This document shows, piece by piece, positions 17,920 to 25,956 of a stretch of 64,000 nt of DNA. This DNA is from Rheinheimera sp. EpRS3. Its GTDB lineage: Bacteria > Pseudomonadota > Gammaproteobacteria > Enterobacterales > Alteromonadaceae. Location of the stretch: assembly GCF_001513785.1 (NCBI RefSeq), contig NZ_LNQS01000010.1, forward strand, positions 1-64,000, read 5' to 3'. Both the position numbers and the translations under genes were made by a program. The notes below the pieces were generated by a model. The model was not told the origin of the DNA, made no database searches, and saw only the letters and a program-made list of their open reading frames with translations. Position 1 is the stretch's first letter. Every line of letters begins with the position of its first letter.

Positions 17920-18957
17920 ATGTCAGTAAGCAAAGCGTCAGATGAGCTATCCCCGCAGCAACGGGTCCGCTGCATCATTCAGGCTATTCGTGCCGAAGAA
18001 CAATACTGGCGCGAACGCTATGCCATCCTGCGCTACCAGAACTGGCTTGGGCTGGGTATCTTATTGTTTGCCCTAACGGGGATGCTAACTGCCGCTGGTT
18101 TATATTACCTGCAATTGATCCCGGCCTGGGCCTGCATAATTGTGGCCGCACTGTGTGCATCCCTTTCGCATGAAATTGAACATGATCTGATCCATCGCCA
18201 GTATTTTCGTAATACGCCAATCATCTACCATGGCATGATGCTAGTAACCTGGTTGATGCGCCCTAACACAGTTAGCCCCTGGTACAGGCGCGATATGCAT
18301 CTGTTACATCACAAAGTCTCCGGCACCGCCAATGATATGGAAGAACGCCTGGTAGGCAATGGCATTGCCTATGGCTTGAGCCGTTTTATCGTAATGTTTG
18401 ATGGGTTATCGGGTCTGTTTATACGCCGCGCTATTTTGCGCCGCGAAGTAGACAACTTTTCCGTACAAAAGCTGCTGCAAGCAAGCTTTCCGCTGGCCAG
18501 CCTGTACTTTTTAACTTGGTATGTGTTTTTGCTATTCCACACCTATGATGCCCTCTTCGGCGGGATTAGCGCACAACCTTATCCGGACAGCTTAGTATGG
18601 CTGATGCAAGGCATTGATTTTGCCGTGGTAGTGCTGATCGCCCCTAACGTTCTTCGCTCGTTCTGTTTAAACTTTATCACTTCTCATATGCATTATTATG
18701 GCAACGTACATAACTTGCTGCAGCAAACCCAAATTCTGGATCGCTGGTATTTTATGCCGCTGCAGCTATTTTGTTTTAACTTTGGCAGTACCCATACTAT
18801 CCATCATTTTGTGGTGAATCAGCCATTCTATTTACGCCAACTGGTGGCCAGAAAAGCCCTTAAGGTGCTGCGCGAACAGGGAGTAAGAAGCAATGATCTG
18901 TCCACTTTTATTAGCGGCAATCGCTGGAAGGAAGAGCAAACAGTCAGCGCAAATTGA
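17920..18957 (+). CDS. Fatty-acid-desaturase-like membrane di-iron protein
   Basis: A 345-residue integral membrane protein of the fatty acid desaturase/hydroxylase superfamily. The three histidine clusters that bind the di-iron centre are visible: HEIEHDLIH near residue 87, HLLHH near 127, and HTIHH near 292. Membrane helices flank them (about 45-85, 185-210, 225-255). The substrate (acyl chain, carotenoid, alkane or sterol) cannot be determined. AAGG precedes the ATG. It appears to be transcribed alone. Confidence 0.85.
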   Translation: MSVSKASDELSPQQRVRCIIQAIRAEEQYWRERYAILRYQNWLGLGILLFALTGMLTAAGLYYLQLIPAWACIIVAALCASLSHEIEHDLIHRQYFRNTPIIYHGMMLVTWLMRPNTVSPWYRRDMHLLHHKVSGTANDMEERLVGNGIAYGLSRFIVMFDGLSGLFIRRAILRREVDNFSVQKLLQASFPLASLYFLTWYVFLLFHTYDALFGGISAQPYPDSLVWLMQGIDFAVVVLIAPNVLRSFCLNFITSHMHYYGNVHNLLQQTQILDRWYFMPLQLFCFNFGSTHTIHHFVVNQPFYLRQLVARKALKVLREQGVRSNDLSTFISGNRWKEEQTVSAN

Positions 18958-18984
18958 TTGCTTATGTTTGCCCGTTAATCCACT

Positions 18985-19122
18985 TTACAAGCCAAAAATC
19001 TGGATTACGCCTACGGCAATCAGATAAATAGCCACAACATAGTTTAGGATCTTCGGCCGGATCAGTATCAGAATACCGGCAATAATGGAGAGCACTGGAA
19101 TAAGGTCAATATGCAAAGTCAT
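18985..19122 (-). CDS. DUF3096 small membrane protein
   Basis: A 45-residue protein (starts MTLHIDLIPVLSIIAG, ends VGVIQIFGL) with two hydrophobic stretches separated by IRPKILN, matching the short DUF3096 family. AGGACAGG lies immediately upstream of the ATG on the minus strand. It converges with the desaturase gene and fills most of the 350-bp gap before the toxin-antitoxin pair. Function unknown; probably an inner-membrane small protein. Confidence 0.8.
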   Translation of the reverse strand: MTLHIDLIPVLSIIAGILILIRPKILNYVVAIYLIAVGVIQIFGL

Positions 19123-19311
19123 AATCCTGTCCTTTTATGTTTGAACTTAGTGGTGGGTGAACTAAAGCATTCTGCTGCCTGACAGAGAATATAGCAATTG
19201 ATAAAAAAGTGGCCTATGACAACCGCACCAGACTTTGATACCTGACACTTCCATTACTTGACGGCACCTTTTAACAGGTGCTATTAATAGCACCATTTAC
19301 AGTAGGAGCTG

Positions 19312-19584
19312 ATGATGCAAACCAAATTCTCTGAAGACGTGGTGCCGTTATCGGATTTAAAAATAAACCCCGGTAAAGTGGTAACGCAAACCAATAGTAC
19401 CCACCGGCCAGTGCTGCTTACCAGCCGCGGCCGCGGCGTTGCCGTGGTGCAGGCACTGGAAGATTACGAAAACACTGCTGAAGAATTGCGCTTTGTTAAA
19501 GCCATTGCCATCGGCCTGGCGGATATTCGTGATGGCAACACTGTTACTGCAGAACAGGCTAAACAGCTGCTGGGGATCAGCTGA
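19312..19584 (+). CDS. Phd/YefM-family antitoxin
   Basis: A 90-residue type II antitoxin. The N-terminal DNA-binding and dimerisation fold is recognisable (VVPLSDLKINPGKVVTQTNSTHRPVLLTSRGRGVAVVQALEDYE), and the C-terminal helix would wrap the toxin. AGGAGCTG precedes tandem ATGs. The toxin start follows the stop codon immediately, so translation is coupled. By analogy, it should repress its own promoter with the toxin as co-repressor. Confidence 0.9.
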   Translation: MMQTKFSEDVVPLSDLKINPGKVVTQTNSTHRPVLLTSRGRGVAVVQALEDYENTAEELRFVKAIAIGLADIRDGNTVTAEQAKQLLGIS

Positions 19585-19872
19585 GTGAAGTTGGAGCTTG
19601 CTCAGTCGGCGATGTCTGACTTATTGACAATAAAAGCCTGGTACCTGGAGCAAGGCGTACCGCATATTGGCCAGCAGTTTGTTACAGATATTTTGGCCGC
19701 AGCACAGCGCCTTACCGCTCAGCCAGATTCCGGCCGGATAGTGCCGGAGTTTAATCAGGCCAATATCCGTGAAATTATCCTGCCGCCATTTCGTGTGGTG
19801 TATCTGCGCGAAGCAGACTGCATTAGCCTGATCCGCGTCTGGCGCAGCGAGCGCCTGCTGCAACTGCCTTAA
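19585..19872 (+). CDS. RelE/ParE-family toxin
   Basis: A 95-residue toxin of the ParE/RelE superfamily, starting at GTG directly after the antitoxin TGA. The family pattern is clear: MKLELAQSAMSDLLTIKAWYLEQG, PDSGRIVPEF and the C-terminal IREIILPPFRVVYLREADCISLIRVWRSER. Whether it acts on gyrase (ParE-like) or on ribosomal mRNA (RelE-like) cannot be decided by eye; the IRE..LPPFRVVY pattern is nearer to ParE. Confidence 0.9.
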   Translation: MKLELAQSAMSDLLTIKAWYLEQGVPHIGQQFVTDILAAAQRLTAQPDSGRIVPEFNQANIREIILPPFRVVYLREADCISLIRVWRSERLLQLP

Positions 19873-19892
19873 ACATCAACACGCCCTAGCAT

Positions 19893-20210
19893 TCATTGCT
19901 CGGTAAACTGCTTTAATGCCTGTAAGCGCTCGTCCCATTGTGCTTCCAGCGCGGTAATAAATACCCTGCTCTGTGCCAGTGTGGCGGCATCCAGCTGCAC
20001 TTTTACTTCACGCCCGGCCGGGTGCAACTGTACTACTTTTGCTGACACCAGTGCCTGAATTTGCTTACGGGCGCCCTGGCGGCTAATGCCGAGATCTTTA
20101 GACAGTTCCCCCAGGCACAGTGCTGCACCATTCGATAAGCGCTGCACTATCTGCAACCGTACCGGGTCGCCCAATGCTTTAAATATCTGCGCTATGGCTA
20201 GCTGAGTCAC
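19893..20210 (-). CDS. ArsR-family transcriptional regulator (SRPBCC-linked subgroup)
   Basis: A 105-residue winged-helix repressor. The N-terminus IFKALGDPVRLQIVQRLS and the HTH (LCLGELSKDLGISRQGARKQIQALVSAKVV) are characteristic of the SdpR/ArsR subgroup that pairs with AHSA1-type proteins. There is no Cys-based metal site, so it is not a classical metal sensor. Its start overlaps the stop of the SRPBCC gene by 4 bases, giving a two-gene operon. A strong dyad upstream of the operon (20712-20739) is a probable autoregulatory operator. Confidence 0.92.
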   Translation of the reverse strand: MTQLAIAQIFKALGDPVRLQIVQRLSNGAALCLGELSKDLGISRQGARKQIQALVSAKVVQLHPAGREVKVQLDAATLAQSRVFITALEAQWDERLQALKQFTEQ

Positions 20211-20653
20211 TTGCCCTCCTCACTGAAGTATTGTTGTAACCGCGCCAGCATAAAGTCCCAGCCATTGCTGTTTTGTGCCAGGCTGCTTGCGGCGATGTCC
20301 GGCGGTAAATCGGCAAAGCCGGTTTCAGTTAAGCTGACTTTGCAGCGGCCCGGTTCCAGCTCTGTAATACGAAACTCGACCAGAGTATGCGGCACAGTGA
20401 GTACTTCACCGATGAAATTATTGCCGCCTGGCACCCAACGATAGGCAAAGTAGTTGTAAGGGCTGGCCGCTTCGATATAAACACTGCTTCTGTGTTTTTC
20501 ACCAAAGCTGAATATGGCTTGTGCCCCCTGTCGGTATTCACCTGTTAACGTATCGGGAAACCACTTTACCACCTGCTCCGGCGTGGCAATGGCGTTGTAT
20601 ATGCGCTCTGCTGTGGCGTTAATAGTAAGGTCGCGCTGAATAGTGTTTTGCAT
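20207..20653 (-). CDS. SRPBCC / AHSA1-domain protein
   Basis: A 148-residue START/Bet v1-like domain protein (AHSA1 family, CalC-like), recognisable from INATAERIYNAIATPEQVVKWFPDTLTGEYRQGAQAIFSFG and the terminal GWDFMLARLQQYF helix. The ATG at 20653 is chosen because GGAG lies 6 bases before it; an ATG at 20665 has no such site. It probably binds a hydrophobic small molecule. First gene of the operon with the ArsR repressor. Confidence 0.92.
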   Translation of the reverse strand: MQNTIQRDLTINATAERIYNAIATPEQVVKWFPDTLTGEYRQGAQAIFSFGEKHRSSVYIEAASPYNYFAYRWVPGGNNFIGEVLTVPHTLVEFRITELEPGRCKVSLTETGFADLPPDIAASSLAQNSNGWDFMLARLQQYFSEEGK

Positions 20654-20711
20654 AAGTTGCTCCATAGCTAGGTTTATCTTAACTGCGGTTTAACTAAAGC
20701 ACAGCACAACC

Positions 20712-20739
20712 AAACATGCAACTAAATGGTTGCATGTTT
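20712..20739. promoter_or_regulatory. Dyad operator candidate for the ArsR-SRPBCC operon
   Basis: AAACATGCAAC-TAAATG-GTTGCATGTTT is an 11-bp perfect inverted repeat, 59 bases upstream of the SRPBCC start. The TGCAAC...GTTGCA halves look like sites of SRPBCC-linked ArsR repressors. A T-run follows on the + strand, so it also looks like a terminator, but no nearby + strand gene ends here. Confidence 0.6.
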
Positions 20740-20826
20740 TTTTGACAATACTTTATTTGCCATGTCGAATTTTCCCGCTATGGTACGACTAAGCCCTACT
20801 ACCACTTAGCTAACAGGAGAACCCCA

Positions 20827-21036
20827 ATGAGCACAGAACAAGCTGTTAAAGGCCCGGCGTCTTACTTTCCGTCGATTGAAAAAAACTACGGCCAGAGCAT
20901 ACAACACTGGTTAACCTTACTGGATAACGTGAAGGATCAGCCGCATATGGCTCAGGTAGGTTTTTTAAAAACGCAGCATGGCATTGGCCACGGCCACGCT
21001 AATGCGCTGGTTGCATATTATCGCGCACAGAAATAG
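20827..21036 (+). CDS. DUF4287-domain protein
   Basis: A 69-residue protein of the DUF4287 family, recognisable from YFPSIEKNYGQSIQHWLTLL and the closing GIGHGHANALVAYYR. This helical domain is found alone or fused to DUF5655. The function is unknown. CAGGAG precedes the ATG. A plausible promoter (TTGCCA, 16-base spacer, TATGGT) ends about 43 bases upstream. It is divergent from the ArsR-SRPBCC operon. Confidence 0.9.
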   Translation: MSTEQAVKGPASYFPSIEKNYGQSIQHWLTLLDNVKDQPHMAQVGFLKTQHGIGHGHANALVAYYRAQK

Positions 21037-21170
21037 GCACACTTTAACCCGACCCGGCCCTGCCATTTTTGCCCTTTGGCGACACATCAAGCTTAAATAT
21101 GTTTTACTGTGCCCTATTGTCTAACAACATCTCCAGATGTTGCTGATGTAGCCGAACCGGGAGGGCATTG

Positions 21171-22466
21171 ATGGCTGAACGTGGGATCACTTACTCTATT
21201 GCTGTAATTGGCAGCGGTATGGCAGGGTTAGCGGCGGCTTATCGGGCGCGCTGTGCCGGCCATAATGTTACTGTATTTGAAACACACAACAGCCATGGTA
21301 TGGATGCCCACCGCCTTAGCGTAAACGGCGGCCTGGTGGATGTGCCTCTGCGCGTAATGAGCCCCGACAGCTGGCCCAGCCTGCTTGCGCTGGCCAAAGA
21401 AGTTGGCGTAGGCACTTTTAACGTGCAAACCCATACCTCCTGTAGCTGGACTAACCGCCATACCTGGTTTCGCAGTGGCGAAGTACCACTGCTGGGCTGG
21501 CCCTGTATTGGTTCGTGGCGCTATCTGAACCGCAACGCTCTGCGTATTGGGTTGGGTATCTGGCAGCTGCGGCGGTTAACCCGCCAGCTTGAGCACCATA
21601 GCAACGATGCCACGTTGCACGATACTGCGCTGAAAAATGCTACGCTGGCTGACATTTTACAGCAACACCGCTTTGACCCACTGTTTTGGCGCGGCCTGGT
21701 GTTGCCAATCCTAACCACTATTTGCACTTGTGAAGAAAAATACCTGCTTAACTGGCCGGCAGCGCAGTTATTGTTATTACTGAATGGCATTTTGTACAGC
21801 AGCCAGCTTTGCCGGCTGGAAGGCGGCACTTCAGCACTGGTGCAGGCGTTGGCTAAAGGCCTGCTTTTGCATAGTGGCAGCCCTGTGGTACAGGTTAAAA
21901 CAGGCGAACAAGGGGTAAAAGTTTATAACCAACGTGGCGATGGGGGCGTGTTTGACCGGGTAATTGTTGCCACCCAGGCTAACCAGCTAAGCTTTTTGGA
22001 TGACGCCCAGTTTGGCGCTGAACGCGAAATGCTGCAACACATTGGTTTTGATTCAGGCGAGCTTTGGGTGCATCAGGACAGCCGCTTTATGCCGTTAAAA
22101 CAACAAGACTGGACCGCACTGAATTTTCAGCTGGATAAAACTCTAACAAAGCCGATGTTTACTGTCTGGGTTAACCAGGTTGAACCGACGCTACAAAACT
22201 GTGCGCCGGTGTTTCAAACCTGGAACCCGTTGTTTGAACCAAAGCCGGATACCGTACTAGCACGGATACCGCTACAGCGCGCTGTTGTTACCCCAGGCAC
22301 GGCACAGGTGCATAAGGCCCTTAAACAATGGCATCGCCAAAGCGGCCGCCAGGTGTTTTTTTGTGGCTCCTGGGCCTATGAGGGCGTGCCGCTGCTGGAA
22401 TCGGCCGTACGCTCGGCCAATGCTGTGGTAGATATTATTAATCAGCCCGTTGCACCGCAGCCGTAG
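21171..22466 (+). CDS. FAD-dependent amine-oxidase-like oxidoreductase
   Basis: A 431-residue flavoprotein. The N-terminal Rossmann dinucleotide-binding motif is visible (SIAVIGSGMAGLAAAYRARCAGHNVTVFE, GxGxxG at about residues 14-19), and the C-terminal FAD motif is YEGVPLLESAVRSANAVV. The start at 21171 is chosen because GGGAGG sits 6 bases before it; a TTG just upstream is not needed. It belongs to the NAD(P)-binding amine oxidase/desaturase superfamily; the substrate is unknown. The last 29 bases overlap tail-to-tail with the sorbosone-dehydrogenase-like gene. Confidence 0.85.
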   Translation: MAERGITYSIAVIGSGMAGLAAAYRARCAGHNVTVFETHNSHGMDAHRLSVNGGLVDVPLRVMSPDSWPSLLALAKEVGVGTFNVQTHTSCSWTNRHTWFRSGEVPLLGWPCIGSWRYLNRNALRIGLGIWQLRRLTRQLEHHSNDATLHDTALKNATLADILQQHRFDPLFWRGLVLPILTTICTCEEKYLLNWPAAQLLLLLNGILYSSQLCRLEGGTSALVQALAKGLLLHSGSPVVQVKTGEQGVKVYNQRGDGGVFDRVIVATQANQLSFLDDAQFGAEREMLQHIGFDSGELWVHQDSRFMPLKQQDWTALNFQLDKTLTKPMFTVWVNQVEPTLQNCAPVFQTWNPLFEPKPDTVLARIPLQRAVVTPGTAQVHKALKQWHRQSGRQVFFCGSWAYEGVPLLESAVRSANAVVDIINQPVAPQP

Positions 22467-23760
22467 CAACCACCCGCCAGATAGTATTGGACAGATCGTC
22501 AGCAACAATTAATGCACCTCTTGGATCTACTGTTACTCCGACAGGTCGGCCACGGGTCTTACCATCTTCGCCAAGAAAGCCAGTGACAAAATCTACCGGT
22601 GGCCCGGCGGGCACACCATTACTAAACGGTACGAATACCACTTTGTAGCCCACCGGATTGTTACGGTTCCAGCTACCATGCTCACCAATAAATACCCCTT
22701 CTGCGAATTCGGTTCCCATGGCGGCTGCAGAGAAATCAAGCCCAAGCGCAGCTACGTGCGAGCCCAGCGCATAATCAGGCTTGATAGCCGACGCCACTTT
22801 TTTTGGATCTTGCGGCCGCACCCGCTCGTCAACATTCTGACCCCAATAGCTGTAGGGCCAGCCGTAAAAAGCCCCCTCTTTAACTGTCGTCAGATAATCA
22901 GGCACCAGGTTTGGCCCAATCTCGTCACGCTCATTCACTACTGCCCACAATTGACCATTTTCTGGTTGTATAGTGAGCGCAGTTGGATTACGTAAGCCGG
23001 TGGCGTAAGGCCGGTGAGCCCCGGTTTGAGCATCTACTTGCCAGATCATCGCACGGTCAGCCTCCGCTACCATGCCCCGCTCTGTAATATTGCTGTTAGA
23101 GCCAATGCCAACATAAAGAAAACGCCCATCGGCACTCGCTGCCAAAGCTTTGGTCCAGTGATGATTGATTAGTGATGGCAGATCGGTCACTTTAACCGGT
23201 GGCGCTGTAGCTTCTGTCTGGCCTTCTTGATAATCGAAGCGCACCAGAGCGTCCTGGTTAGCGACATACAGCGTGTTATCAACCAGCGCCAGCCCGTACG
23301 GAGCGTTAAGGTTGTCAGCAAATACGGTGCGAAACTCATAACGTCCGTCGCCATCGGCATCGCGTAATAAGGTCAAGCGATCCCCGCTTTCAACGCTGGT
23401 TGTGCCTTTTGATTTAATGTAACCGGCTATCACATCTTTGGGTTTTAGCGCCGATGCATTGCCCCCTTTACCTTCGGCGATCAAAATATCGCCATTGGGA
23501 AGCAGCAGCATCTGCCGTGGTACCTTCAGATCAGTAGCTATAGCTGAGATAGTATAGCCTTCAGGCACTGTCGGCTGCAGATCGCCCCATGGCGCCGGTT
23601 GTGCAATTGTCATATCGGGCAATAGCCCATGCTTTGGCTTTGGTAATATTGGCTCAGCGCCATGTTGCGCCGAACCCGGCTCATCGTTGCCGCATGCACT
23701 CAAAACCCCGGCAAGGACAATAGTAGTTAACCAAGGTATATATACATGGATCTTCTTCAT
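22438..23760 (-). CDS. Sorbosone/glucose dehydrogenase-like beta-propeller lipoprotein
   Basis: A 440-residue exported protein with a lipobox (LSAC, Cys about residue 23). The mature part is a six-bladed beta-propeller of the glucose/L-sorbosone dehydrogenase (PQQ-type) family: PEGYTISAIATDLKVPRQMLLLPNGDILIAEG, NAPYGLALVDNTLYVAN, ATGLRNPTALTIQPENGQLWAVVNERDE, and GEHGSWNR. In relatives such residues hold PQQ and calcium. Many family members have no proven sugar oxidase activity. Its start overlaps the end of the DUF2231 gene by 4 bases, so the two are translationally coupled; that pairing is common. Confidence 0.9.
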   Translation of the reverse strand: MKKIHVYIPWLTTIVLAGVLSACGNDEPGSAQHGAEPILPKPKHGLLPDMTIAQPAPWGDLQPTVPEGYTISAIATDLKVPRQMLLLPNGDILIAEGKGGNASALKPKDVIAGYIKSKGTTSVESGDRLTLLRDADGDGRYEFRTVFADNLNAPYGLALVDNTLYVANQDALVRFDYQEGQTEATAPPVKVTDLPSLINHHWTKALAASADGRFLYVGIGSNSNITERGMVAEADRAMIWQVDAQTGAHRPYATGLRNPTALTIQPENGQLWAVVNERDEIGPNLVPDYLTTVKEGAFYGWPYSYWGQNVDERVRPQDPKKVASAIKPDYALGSHVAALGLDFSAAAMGTEFAEGVFIGEHGSWNRNNPVGYKVVFVPFSNGVPAGPPVDFVTGFLGEDGKTRGRPVGVTVDPRGALIVADDLSNTIWRVVATAAVQRAD

Positions 23761-24185
23761 CTTCTACCTCCCACGCCAAATGTGGCAAAGCCAAGCCAGA
23801 CCGATGCGCAGCTGAGCAAGACTACCACCACAGAAAGAATCAGGCCGCCTGGCATAGTGGCCCAGGCATCTCTGGCATGGATTAACGAATTCAACAAGCC
23901 CAGCACCCATGTAGCTAACAAAAGCAGGGTATAAATAACTGAATACTTGCCTTTATGACCGCTGCGAAACAAATTGAGGATGGCCCATAATAGGATAATA
24001 CCGCCAAAGATTAGGCCGCCTGTAATCAGCCAGGAAGCAAAGTTAACCCACTGAATCTGGTAGCTTGATGCATAGGCAAGGTCGCTTAACAAACCACAAA
24101 AAAATAAGGCAAAGGCTGCGGCAAGCAGCACTCCATGGACTGAATGAAGCCTGGGTGGATATATTTGATCATTGCTGACAGTCAC
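23757..24185 (-). CDS. DUF2231 membrane protein
   Basis: A 142-residue inner-membrane protein with four hydrophobic segments (about 17-37, 46-70, 80-100, 112-135). The N-terminal PPRLHSVHGVLLA and LLNSLIHARDAWATMPGG match DUF2231, whose members may bind haem through conserved His. First gene of an operon with the sorbosone-dehydrogenase-like lipoprotein, suggesting that it might pass electrons from that enzyme; this is inference. Confidence 0.82.
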   Translation of the reverse strand: MTVSNDQIYPPRLHSVHGVLLAAAFALFFCGLLSDLAYASSYQIQWVNFASWLITGGLIFGGIILLWAILNLFRSGHKGKYSVIYTLLLLATWVLGLLNSLIHARDAWATMPGGLILSVVVVLLSCASVWLGFATFGVGGRR

Positions 24186-24262
24186 AATTTCCTCCTCACT
24201 TTTTATTTACAAATAAGTGTAGCAGCCGAAGCAGAAAGTGCTGAATTAACCGGCAATCCTGC

Positions 24263-24274
24263 CCCCGGCCGGGG
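24263..24274. repeat. GC-rich palindrome in a 220-bp gap
   Basis: CCCCGGCCGGGG followed by AATTTT, in the spacer between the divergent DUF2231 gene and the next small gene. It may be a terminator-like hairpin or an operator; nothing else is recognisable in this gap. Confidence 0.3.
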
Positions 24275-24406
24275 AATTTTCATAACGGTAATACAAGTGC
24301 TGTAAAACAGATTTAACAGCCTCTGCTGCAGATATGCGCTATTTAGCCTCACCGGTTACATTTGGTGTTATAGTTTCGCCAGCCCCCATTAGCGCAAGAT
24401 TTGAGT

Positions 24407-24688
24407 ATGAAGCTGGATAAAGCAAAAAAACGCATTGCAAAGCAGATAAGCAAAGGCTTTGACGGTTACCCGCATATTTCATTGGCCTATTTTGGTGCCA
24501 CAGCCGATTGCGCCACTGAAGTGGTAGTGAGTTTTATGTCTGCTGAGGGTGAAGCACCGCAACAGCAACGCTTTGTTAGTACGCAGGATGTGCGCGAAGA
24601 TGAAACTATTCAGTCTGTGCTGGTGAAAATAATAGAGCGCGCTAATGCCAATACCGTAACCGAAGTTGCCGGCGTGGCCATTAAATGA
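24407..24688 (+). CDS. Hypothetical small cytoplasmic protein
   Basis: A 93-residue protein (starts MKLDKAKKRIAKQISKGFDGYPHISLAYFG). An upstream in-frame TTG at 24401 is less likely. It has a basic N-terminal helix followed by strands, and no signal peptide. It is not recognised with certainty; similar small proteins are conserved in Rheinheimera-type genomes as far as I recall. The ribosome site is weak. Confidence 0.6.
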   Translation: MKLDKAKKRIAKQISKGFDGYPHISLAYFGATADCATEVVVSFMSAEGEAPQQQRFVSTQDVREDETIQSVLVKIIERANANTVTEVAGVAIK

Positions 24689-24787
24689 TAACGCTAGCTG
24701 TCAAGCTGCGTCGTTACAATAGAAACACTGGCTAATTGTTACCTCTGTGTTTACAATCTCAGTGTTTTTCCGTTAACAAGCCTTAAT

Positions 24788-25948
24788 ATGCCAGGTCTGG
24801 ATTTACCCACATTAATCGTTCTGACACTGACAATTAACCTGTTAGTGGCCGGTTATATGGCGTTACTGGCCAAATTACAGCCGCAGCAAAGCGCATTTTG
24901 GCATTGGGCGCTGTCATGCCTGATTTTTGTTGTCGCCAGCCTGTTGGCAGCTAGCCGCTTGCATCATGTGCCACCTATGTTCAGTGTGTTGTTGGCGCAT
25001 GCGCTGCTGGCACTGCCGCCTCTGCTGGTGGGTACCGGTTTAATCCGGTTTATCCGCGGCCCTTTAGCAGCGCAGCCGCTAAAAGCCATTGCCATTTGTG
25101 CCACAGTGTATTTGCTGCTATTAAGCGCCAGTTACACGGTTTCACACAGTACTGCCGTTCTTAATGCTATTGCCATTACCGCCAGTTGTATCTGGTGTAT
25201 TCGGTTGCTGCAAGCCTTAACAAAGCCGCAATTCGCCAGCCGGTTGCTGCAAAGTGTGCTGGCGCTACACGCCTTAACCATGCTGGCAGAAATCTATCTG
25301 TATCTTAGCCACTGGCACACAGCGTTACCGCAGCAAGCGGTAACCTTATTACAACTGATTTTACTCAGCCATATTCTGCTTACCACCGTTGCAGCGGTGC
25401 TGCTGCCATTATTGTTTTTTATCGCCCGTGAACAGTTGCTAATGCAACAAGCTGATTTAGACGAGCTAACGCTGCTACCAAACCGGCGGCATTTTTTGCG
25501 CGAATCGTCAGCGTATCTGGCGCAAGATGGTGCTAATGCGCAGTTGGCGGTAATGATGCTGGATCTGGATCATTTTAAAAGCATTAATGACACCTTTGGC
25601 CATGCCGTGGGAGATACGGCGTTAAAGCAGGTCGCGCAAATTTTGACACAGGTGCTGCGTAAAACAGATTTAATCGGCCGTATGGGCGGAGAGGAATTTG
25701 CCATAGTGATGCCCAATACTTCAGAGGCAGAAGCCCGCTGTATTGGCCAGCGCCTGCGTCAGCAAGTTGAGCAGCACGCAGGTATGGTTGATGGTAAACC
25801 ACTTAACCTGACCATCAGTATTGGTGCAACCTATGTTCAGCAGTTCAGTGGCCTGGATTTCCAAACCTTGCTAAAACAAGCCGACGAAGCATTGTATGAA
25901 GCCAAACGTAGCGGGCGCAATACCGTTACCTTTTACAGCGCCCGCTGA
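24788..25948 (+). CDS. Membrane diguanylate cyclase (GGDEF domain)
   Basis: A 386-residue protein with about seven N-terminal membrane helices (residues 8-215) and a C-terminal GGDEF domain (about 220-386). The active-site loop is GGEEF near residue 300, an active variant, and DLDHFKSINDTFGHAVGD marks the substrate and metal site. It should make cyclic-di-GMP from two GTP. The N-terminal membrane region resembles 7TM-type sensor modules, with unknown signal. It converges on the sugar transporter gene with 8 bases between the stops. Confidence 0.93.
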   Translation: MPGLDLPTLIVLTLTINLLVAGYMALLAKLQPQQSAFWHWALSCLIFVVASLLAASRLHHVPPMFSVLLAHALLALPPLLVGTGLIRFIRGPLAAQPLKAIAICATVYLLLLSASYTVSHSTAVLNAIAITASCIWCIRLLQALTKPQFASRLLQSVLALHALTMLAEIYLYLSHWHTALPQQAVTLLQLILLSHILLTTVAAVLLPLLFFIAREQLLMQQADLDELTLLPNRRHFLRESSAYLAQDGANAQLAVMMLDLDHFKSINDTFGHAVGDTALKQVAQILTQVLRKTDLIGRMGGEEFAIVMPNTSEAEARCIGQRLRQQVEQHAGMVDGKPLNLTISIGATYVQQFSGLDFQTLLKQADEALYEAKRSGRNTVTFYSAR

Positions 25949-25956
25949 TAGCCGCT

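Noticed and set aside
20712-20739. Hairpin plus T-run as a rho-independent terminator
   Set aside because: No + strand gene ends before it within 800 bases; its place ahead of the ArsR-regulated operon fits an operator better.
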